Shown piece after piece: positions 1 through 3,666 of a stretch of 5,252 bases of DNA. The stretch comes from Anaerolineae bacterium (lineage in GTDB: Bacteria; Chloroflexota; Anaerolineae; Anaerolineales; Villigracilaceae). Each line of letters opens with the position of its first letter. Within the stretch, counting starts at the first letter, position 1. Where the stretch lies: positions 1 through 5,252 of the forward strand of contig DQGV01000025.1 of NCBI GenBank assembly GCA_003524705.1, read 5' to 3'. The position numbers and the translations under genes are program-made. Below the pieces are notes generated by a model. That model saw nothing but the letters and a program-made list of their open reading frames with translations, made no database searches and was not told where the DNA came from.

Positions 1-275
1 TATGGGCATATTTACGCGGGGATAAATTAAACGGAATAAATTTCAGACGTCAACATGCAATTGGAAATTACATTGTTGACTTTGTTTCAATCAAAAGAAA
101 AGTAATTATTGAATTAGATGGAAGTCAACACCTAGAACAAGAAGAATACGACAAAGAACGAACAAAGTATTTAGAATCAAAAGGCTATAAAGTGATTCGA
201 TTTTGGAATAATCAAGTAATGAATGATATGAACGGGGTAATTCAGGTTATCGACTTTACTTTAAATAATAAATAA
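1..275 (+). CDS. DUF559 (PD-(D/E)XK-like) endonuclease domain protein, 3' end only
   Basis: This is the C-terminal 90 codons of a gene that starts before the window. The open frame runs from base 3 to the TAA at 273-275. The visible protein matches the DUF559 pattern as I know it: FRRQHAIGNYIVDF, then VIIELDGSQH, then a D..R...L...G basic helix region, then VIRFWNNQVMND. In this family, related to Vsr-type and PD-(D/E)XK nucleases, the VDF aspartate and the E-x-D of IELDG are the likely metal-binding active-site residues, and both are present here. The family is thought to comprise small DNA endonucleases (about 110-130 aa, standalone or at the end of larger proteins); natural substrates are mostly unknown. 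No internal ATG gives a plausible complete domain, so the true start lies upstream. No terminator hairpin follows the stop, so read-through toward the next + strand gene is possible. Family call is firm; biological role is unknown. Confidence 0.88.
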   Translation, partial: WAYLRGDKLNGINFRRQHAIGNYIVDFVSIKRKVIIELDGSQHLEQEEYDKERTKYLESKGYKVIRFWNNQVMNDMNGVIQVIDFTLNNK

Positions 276-291
276 AAATTCCTGATAGCCC

Positions 292-324
292 TTGACAGTA
301 AATGACTGTGCATCTCACTATAAT
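292..324 (+). promoter_or_regulatory. Candidate promoter with long spacer and internal dyad, upstream of the membrane protein gene
   Basis: TTGACA lies at 292-297 and a perfect TATAAT at 319-324, separated by 21 bp, longer than the usual 16-18. A dyad, ACAGT-AAATG-ACTGT (295-309), starts inside the -35 box and runs into the spacer, where a repressor or a MerR-type distorting activator would bind. The predicted transcription start (about 331) is just before the ATG at 341, so the leader would be only about 10 nt. The -10 match is seen directly; use of this -35 is doubtful because of the spacing. Confidence 0.5.
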
Positions 325-330
325 CCACGC

Positions 331-336
331 AGAGGT
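331..336 (+). promoter_or_regulatory. Ribosome binding site that decides the start at 341
   Basis: AGAGGT lies 4 nt before the ATG at 341. The other in-frame ATG, at 302, has no purine-rich site and lies upstream of the TATAAT box, so it would not be on a transcript from that promoter. The 13 residues it would add also do not resemble a normal N-terminus. Confidence 0.6.
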
Positions 337-340
337 GCAA

Positions 341-1186
341 ATGAATAAAAACAAATTTCCTTTTCATGGTTGGCTTGGCCTGGGACTCATCATCGTCTTT
401 TGGATTCTCAATTGGGCATTGGATGGCACGCGCACACATTGGGGCTTCTTTCCATTATGGCTGGGGTATTGTCTTGCAATTGATGGCTTCGTCCTTTGGC
501 GCACGGGCACATCACTACTCACCCGCAGTATCACAAAATATATCGGTCTATTTATCATCTCCGCGCCCGTGTGGTGGATTTTTGAATTACTGAATCTGCG
601 CACACAAAATTGGACGTACGTCGGTGCAGAAATATTCTCCCCGCTCGCGTATTTTTTCTGGACGACGCTAAGTTTCACAACCGTCATCCCTGCCGTGTTT
701 GGAAGTGCTGAATTTTTTGCAAGTTTTGATTTTATTCAAAGATTCAAAAATGGTTTGATCATTGGAACTGACCAAAAGACCACCGCTTCGTTTTTTATTT
801 TGGGCTGGGTCATGCTTCTTCTGCTTTTGATTTATCCTCAAATATTTTTTCCATTCATTTGGTTATCCATATATTTTATTCTTGAGCCAATCAACGTTTG
901 GTTAGGCAATCGCTCCCTCGCAGATTGGACCAAACAAGGTGACTGGCGTCCAGTCATGGCTTTGTGGCTTGGCGTTTTACTGACCGCCTTCTTTTGGGAA
1001 ATGTGGAATTATTATTCATATCCAAAATGGATTTATCACGTCCCCTATGCAAATTGGTTTTATATTTTCGAAATGCCTTTGCTCGGCTATGGTGGCTATC
1101 TGCCCTTTGCACTTGAGTTATATGCACTGTATCATTTGGTGATTCGTGATAAGAAAAGTGATTATGTAAAAATTGTGAATGATTAA
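341..1186 (+). CDS. Trp-rich polytopic membrane protein of unknown function, internally duplicated
   Basis: This is a 281-aa integral membrane protein; I do not recognise a characterised family. About eight hydrophobic segments are visible, near residues 11-27, 34-53, 68-84, 100-120, 149-165, 167-185, 204-220 and 245-267. It contains 20 tryptophans (about 7%), clustered at the segment ends. The strongest motifs are FFWEMWNYY (217-225) with PKWIYHVPYAN following, and FEMPLLGYGGYLPFALE (243-259). The two halves resemble each other: WL...(I/L)(D/E)....W....SL at 40-60 and 174-194, and E(L/M).N.....W.Y followed by IF..PL at 82-102 and 220-248. This suggests an ancient tandem duplication of a four-helix unit. 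An enzyme acting on a lipid or isoprenoid in the membrane (lycopene-cyclase-like architecture) or a transporter are possibilities, but no catalytic signature supports either. The gene is alone on this strand after the DUF559 fragment and converges with the next operon. The start at 341 is chosen over 302 for its RBS. Confidence 0.85.
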   Translation: MNKNKFPFHGWLGLGLIIVFWILNWALDGTRTHWGFFPLWLGYCLAIDGFVLWRTGTSLLTRSITKYIGLFIISAPVWWIFELLNLRTQNWTYVGAEIFSPLAYFFWTTLSFTTVIPAVFGSAEFFASFDFIQRFKNGLIIGTDQKTTASFFILGWVMLLLLLIYPQIFFPFIWLSIYFILEPINVWLGNRSLADWTKQGDWRPVMALWLGVLLTAFFWEMWNYYSYPKWIYHVPYANWFYIFEMPLLGYGGYLPFALELYALYHLVIRDKKSDYVKIVND

Positions 1187-1215
1187 AAATAAAAACCGCC
1201 TCGTTCTTGAGGCGG
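1185..1215 (-). terminator. Intrinsic terminator of the DUF2089 operon, between convergent genes
   Basis: A perfect 7-bp GC-rich stem (1196-1202 with 1209-1215, CCGCCTC/GAGGCGG) closes a 6-nt loop. Read on the minus strand it is followed directly by TTTTTATTTTT (1195-1185), a strong Rho-independent signal ending the gene at 1224-2648. On the plus strand the tail is only CTTGTTTCTT, so it should work less well for the membrane protein gene whose stop lies at 1184-1186. Confidence 0.85.
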
Positions 1216-1223
1216 CTTGTTTC

Positions 1224-2648
1224 TTAACCTTTGACCTTTATCCCCGCCGCACGCAGTTCTTCCAGTAAATCTTCATCCACGCCGTTCATGCGCATTTCGA
1301 GTAATTGTTCAAGCGTCAAATCTTCGCTATATTTTGAGCGCATGTCACGGATAAAGCGCGGGGTGACATGATGAATAGTTAATTCAACCAAATCATCTAC
1401 TTTCAAATCCTTAAAGCCGAGTTCACCTAATTCACGCACAAATTTTCCGCTGACGCCATGGTTTTGTAAATCTTCTAAATCACTGACACTTAAGTCTTTT
1501 ATCCCAGCCTCAGCCATAGACTTAATGAATTTTGCAGAAATGCCTTGGTCGGCTAAATCAATAAAATCTTCGGTCGTGAATTGCTTCATACCCAATTCAC
1601 GCATTTCGGCAATAAAACGGGCAGTTACACCATGATCACTCATTTCTACTAAGTCATCTATATCCAAATCTTTCAATCCGAGTTCACGCAATTCGGCTAC
1701 GAATTCTGGTTTCACACTGTGATTACTTAATTCAACTAAATCGTCAATATCCATGTCTTTGAAGCCGAGGCTTTGGAACGAAGCAATATAATCCGCTGAA
1801 ACGCCATGATTGCTCAGCTCGACCAAATCATCAATGTCAAAATTTTTCAAGCCAAGTGCTTGTAATTCGGCAATGAATTTCGGAGAAACATCATGGTTGC
1901 GAAGTTCAATCAAATCTTCTACATCAAAATCTTTAAAGCCTACACTTTTTAATTCAGCAATATATTTTGCGGAAACTTCATGGTTGCTCAACTCAATCAA
2001 TTCATCTACATCCAAATCTTTTAGCCCAGCGTTTCTTAATTCACTGATAAATTTCGCCGAAACGCCATGATTGCTCAACTCCGTCAATTCATCCATATCC
2101 AAATCTTTTAAGCCAGCATCTTTCAATTCGGCAATATATTTTGGTGAAACCCCTTGTAGATTCAAATCCACAATTTCGTTGGCATCTAAATCGGTAATGC
2201 CGAGGTCACGCAATTCACGCACATAACGCGGTGTAATGTTATGAATGCGGAGGTTAATCCATTCACCTAAACCATCAGGCTCAACGCCGAGAGCCAGCAT
2301 TTCACGAATGTATTCAGCGGTTAGGTTATGCGTTTGAATCTCTTGCAAGTCGCTCATAGTCACATGGTCAATGTCGGCATCTTTTAAGGCGGCAACTAAA
2401 TCTTGCATACGCACATTGCGAGCATTTACAGGCGCAACGGCAGATACAGCGGAAACTGGTGCTACAGGAGACAATGCCGCAAGGGTAGATAAATTTGAAT
2501 GTACATGAACATGTTGAGGCGAGTCAGAGGCGGGTTCTTCATCCCCTACTTCTTCCATCGCGTTAAAAAGTTGCTCGGCTTCATCTGGTGAAATTTTTCC
2601 TTCGGCGAGCATATCCAAAACCATCAGGCGTTCTTTTTGTCCATTCAT
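1224..2648 (-). CDS. SHOCT-like domain protein with thirteen 29-residue helical repeats
   Basis: This is a 474-aa soluble, acidic protein without a signal peptide or membrane segment, so it should act in the cytoplasm. Residues 5-32 form a SHOCT-like helical hairpin (VLDMLAEGKISPDEAEQLF). Residues 36-80 are a linker with a His cluster (HVHVH, 46-50) and an Ala/Pro/Val/Ser-rich stretch (56-76). Residues 93-469 are thirteen consecutive 29-residue repeats with no insertion or deletion. The typical unit is (L/F)KDLDIDDLVELSNHGVS followed by AKFIAELRELG: two predicted helices joined by a turn at HGVS. Five residues follow the last repeat. I recall similar GV(T/S)(P/A)..(I/V)REL repeats in BlaR1-like peptidases and in acidobacterial proteins, but know of no assigned function; a protein-binding alpha-solenoid is the likely role. 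The start is supported by AAGGAGA 6 nt upstream, and it overlaps the upstream DUF2089 stop as ATGA, implying translational coupling. In related operons I recall a SHOCT-like/DUF4097 protein in this position; here the beta-strand domain appears replaced by helical repeats. Confidence 0.9.
   Translation of the reverse strand: MNGQKERLMVLDMLAEGKISPDEAEQLFNAMEEVGDEEPASDSPQHVHVHSNLSTLAALSPVAPVSAVSAVAPVNARNVRMQDLVAALKDADIDHVTMSDLQEIQTHNLTAEYIREMLALGVEPDGLGEWINLRIHNITPRYVRELRDLGITDLDANEIVDLNLQGVSPKYIAELKDAGLKDLDMDELTELSNHGVSAKFISELRNAGLKDLDVDELIELSNHEVSAKYIAELKSVGFKDFDVEDLIELRNHDVSPKFIAELQALGLKNFDIDDLVELSNHGVSADYIASFQSLGFKDMDIDDLVELSNHSVKPEFVAELRELGLKDLDIDDLVEMSDHGVTARFIAEMRELGMKQFTTEDFIDLADQGISAKFIKSMAEAGIKDLSVSDLEDLQNHGVSGKFVRELGELGFKDLKVDDLVELTIHHVTPRFIRDMRSKYSEDLTLEQLLEMRMNGVDEDLLEELRAAGIKVKG
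1242..2372 (-). repeat. 13 tandem 87-bp coding repeats (29 aa each)
   Basis: The span is exactly 13 x 87 bp, encoding residues 93-469 of the SHOCT-like protein. Units 3-8 (residues 180-353) are closest to each other, with ELSNH or close variants at the same place, and units 3 and 4 still share runs of identical DNA (CATGGTTGCTCAACTC versus CATGATTGCTCAACTC, and ATCCAAATCTTTTA in both). Outer units 1, 2, 9, 12 and 13 are more diverged. That gradient suggests expansion by duplication in the middle. Divergence at DNA level with constant length argues for structural selection rather than a recent unstable array. Confidence 0.9.
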
Positions 2649-3025
2649 TTTTTATCTCCTTTGATTTGAGAGAGTAGTTTGGTGGCTTCTTGCACTGTGA
2701 TTTCGCCACTGCTTAGTTGTGCCAAAATTTCTTGGCGGCGGGTTGAAATTTCATCTTCTTTTGTTTCGATGCCCATTTCAGCAATCACTTCATCAAGTTG
2801 GCGGCGAATTGCCCAATACGATTCTCCCGTTTCGCGTTCCATCTCTTTCACGTTGCCGCGATTGCGCACAAAGAATTCAAGAAACTTCAAACTTTCGGGC
2901 GAAAGGCGAAAAAACGGTGAAAGCTCAAATTTGCCAACCACGCCTGTGCCACACGAGGTGCAGGTGAGTTGGGTGACGGCTAATGCGGATGAACAGCTAG
3001 GGCAAGATTGCGGGACTAAGGGCAT
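2645..3025 (-). CDS. DUF2089 family protein: zinc ribbon, helix-turn-helix, C-terminal SHOCT-like hairpin
   Basis: This 126-aa protein matches the DUF2089 family. Residues 8-25 form a four-cysteine zinc ribbon (CPSC at 8-11, CTSC at 22-25). Residues 34-52 carry the family pattern ELSPFFRLSPESLKFLEFF. Residues 55-82 (NRGNVKEMERETGESYWAIRRQ onward) look like a helix-turn-helix, so it is probably a DNA-binding transcription regulator; this is inferred, as the family has little direct characterisation that I know of. Residues 96-123 (EILAQLSSGEITVQEATKLL) form a SHOCT-like hairpin whose spacing matches, without gaps, residues 5-32 of the protein encoded next. The two genes overlap by 4 nt (ATGA), so they are very likely co-translated partners. 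The start is supported by GGAG 5 nt upstream and by a promoter whose predicted transcription start is about 12 nt upstream. Autoregulation is plausible given the repeats in that promoter. Confidence 0.9.
   Translation of the reverse strand: MPLVPQSCPSCSSALAVTQLTCTSCGTGVVGKFELSPFFRLSPESLKFLEFFVRNRGNVKEMERETGESYWAIRRQLDEVIAEMGIETKEDEISTRRQEILAQLSSGEITVQEATKLLSQIKGDKK
2655..2661 (-). promoter_or_regulatory. Strong internal RBS for the SHOCT-repeat gene, within the DUF2089 coding end
   Basis: On the minus strand AAGGAGA sits 6 nt before the ATG at 2648-2646, inside the last codons of the DUF2089 gene. A near-consensus site combined with the ATGA overlap suggests efficient initiation and re-initiation, so the repeat protein may be made at equal or higher level than DUF2089. 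Confidence 0.75.
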
Positions 3026-3043
3026 TTGGACTCCAATGTGGCT

Positions 3044-3072
3044 ATCTTAGCAAATATTTTTGGATTTGTCAA
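3044..3072 (-). promoter_or_regulatory. Sigma-70 type promoter of the DUF2089 operon
   Basis: On the minus strand TTGACA (3072-3067) and TAAGAT (3049-3044) are separated by exactly 17 bp. TG one base before the -10 (TGCTAAGAT) gives an extended -10. Transcription would start near 3037, leaving a leader of about 12 nt that contains GGAG (3034-3031). The short palindrome TTGGA-G-TCCAA (3036-3026) spans this RBS. This is the best formed promoter in the window. Confidence 0.8.
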
Positions 3073-3101
3073 TATTTTTGATGCAATACAAAATATTTTG
3101 G
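3052..3101. repeat. Three AATATTTT boxes around the DUF2089 promoter
   Basis: Near-identical (A)AATATTTT(T)G elements start at 3053, 3071 and 3092 on the plus strand, 18 and 21 bp apart. One lies in the promoter spacer, one abuts the -35 box and one is upstream of it. Spacing near two helical turns would place them on about the same DNA face, as for a repeated regulator site or intrinsic bend. AT-rich sequence makes chance matches fairly easy, so confidence is limited. Confidence 0.4.
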
Positions 3102-3235
3102 TTTTTGTTAAATTTATTTGGATTTTCTGCCCCTTTCCTATTTCTGCTTCCCATAATTTGGCTACACGACATAAATCCGCTTCTTTGCTCGGTTTGGCTT
3201 GATTCATGAACCTCAACATTTATTTTGATTTGATT
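3102..3235. other. Intergenic stretch without a supported gene
   Basis: This part of the gap between the two minus-strand operons holds no gene I can support. A minus-strand frame from an ATG at 3207 stays open for 63 codons, but its second half is the AT-rich promoter region and it overlaps the DUF2089 start. The stretch may contain only upstream promoter sequence or a decayed remnant. Confidence 0.5.
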
Positions 3236-3266
3236 AAAATAAAAACTCACTCTTTCGAGTGAGTTT
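3236..3266 (-). terminator. Intrinsic terminator after the signal peptidase/RTX operon, with GAAA tetraloop
   Basis: A perfect 10-bp stem (3243-3252 with 3257-3266) is closed on the minus strand by a GAAA loop, a stable GNRA tetraloop. It is followed by TTTTTATTTT (3245-3236), which partly forms the stem base. It lies 8 nt past the stop of the RTX-like gene and should end transcription efficiently, separating this operon from the DUF2089 promoter. Confidence 0.88.
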
Positions 3267-3274
3267 CGTAAGGG

Positions 3275-3664
3275 TTATTGCACTTCACCTTCACAAGCAG
3301 TAAAAATATTTTCCCCTGCCCCGCCGATACAAATATCATTTCCGTCACCGCCAGTGATATTGTCATCCCCGCCCCCGCCGACGATGCAATCATTGCCGCC
3401 TAAGCCATCAATTGTATCTATGTTTGAACTGGTGAGAATAAGATCATTACCTGCGGTGCCCGTTATAACGCCAGAACCTGTAATCAAAGTTGTTAAGGTT
3501 AAACCTGCGCAAGCAGAAGGTCTGAGGTGACCAATCTGAAACGAGAGTATTACATTGTCCAACCGTGTAGGCGGAATTGTATTGGTAGTAGCAATGGCTG
3601 TTAGTGTGCTTGCAAGGACAATCACGATAAGGCTAAAAACCAAGAAGCGAAATATAAAGCGCAT
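3275..3664 (-). CDS. Small Sec-exported RTX-like calcium-binding repeat protein
   Basis: This 129-aa protein starts with a clear signal peptide: basic n-region MRFIFR, hydrophobic core 7-24, and an Ala-Ile-Ala motif (23-25) predicting cleavage after residue 25. A middle region (about 45-68, HLRPSACAGLTLTTLITGSG) leads into RTX-type nonapeptides: six 9-residue units in phase over residues 69-122. GLGGNDCIV, GGGGDDNIT and GGDGNDICI are close to the GGxGxDxUx consensus; the second and last units are degenerate. Such repeats fold as a calcium-bound parallel beta roll. Four cysteines (52, 93, 112, 124) could form disulfides once exported. Classical RTX proteins are far longer and leave by type I secretion using a C-terminal signal; here the N-terminal Sec signal replaces it and only seven residues follow the repeats. 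The gene starts 2 nt after the signal peptidase-like stop (TAA-CC-ATG), so it is in the same operon and a plausible substrate of that peptidase. AAGGAT at 3682-3677 is the best RBS, though it sits 12 nt from the ATG. Role (surface, adhesion, matrix) is unknown. Confidence 0.87.
   Translation of the reverse strand: MRFIFRFLVFSLIVIVLASTLTAIATTNTIPPTRLDNVILSFQIGHLRPSACAGLTLTTLITGSGVITGTAGNDLILTSSNIDTIDGLGGNDCIVGGGGDDNITGGDGNDICIGGAGENIFTACEGEVQ
3299..3460 (-). repeat. Six in-phase RTX nonapeptide repeats
   Basis: The 162 bp encode residues 69-122 of the exported protein as 6 x 9 residues with glycine and aspartate at the calcium-binding positions. Unit 2 (TSSNIDTID) and unit 6 (GGAGENIFT) are degenerate. 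Only about three to four units keep the ligand pattern, enough for perhaps one or two calcium sites. Confidence 0.8.
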
Positions 3665-3666
3665 GG

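Noticed and set aside
302..340. Upstream ATG at 302 as start of the membrane protein
   Set aside because: No RBS, the start would lie upstream of the TATAAT box, and the extra 13 residues look non-coding.
1810..2070. Plus-strand open frame with repeated SSTKS-like units
   Set aside because: It is antisense to the 29-aa repeats; its periodicity merely mirrors the 87-bp coding repeat.
1242..2372. Periodic DNA that could suggest a CRISPR or satellite array
   Set aside because: The 87-bp period is coding, multiple of three, without invariant direct repeats and variable spacers; it is explained by the protein repeat.
2679..3050. Plus-strand 123-codon open frame opposite DUF2089
   Set aside because: The minus strand encodes a recognisable DUF2089 protein with promoter and RBS; the plus frame is low-complexity Ser-rich antisense.
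3016..3219. Minus-strand open frame (63-67 codons) just upstream of DUF2089, with GAGG near an ATG at 3207
   Set aside because: It covers the well-formed DUF2089 promoter, overlaps the DUF2089 start by 10 nt, its second half is translated AT-rich promoter sequence, and the RBS spacing is too short. Probably chance.
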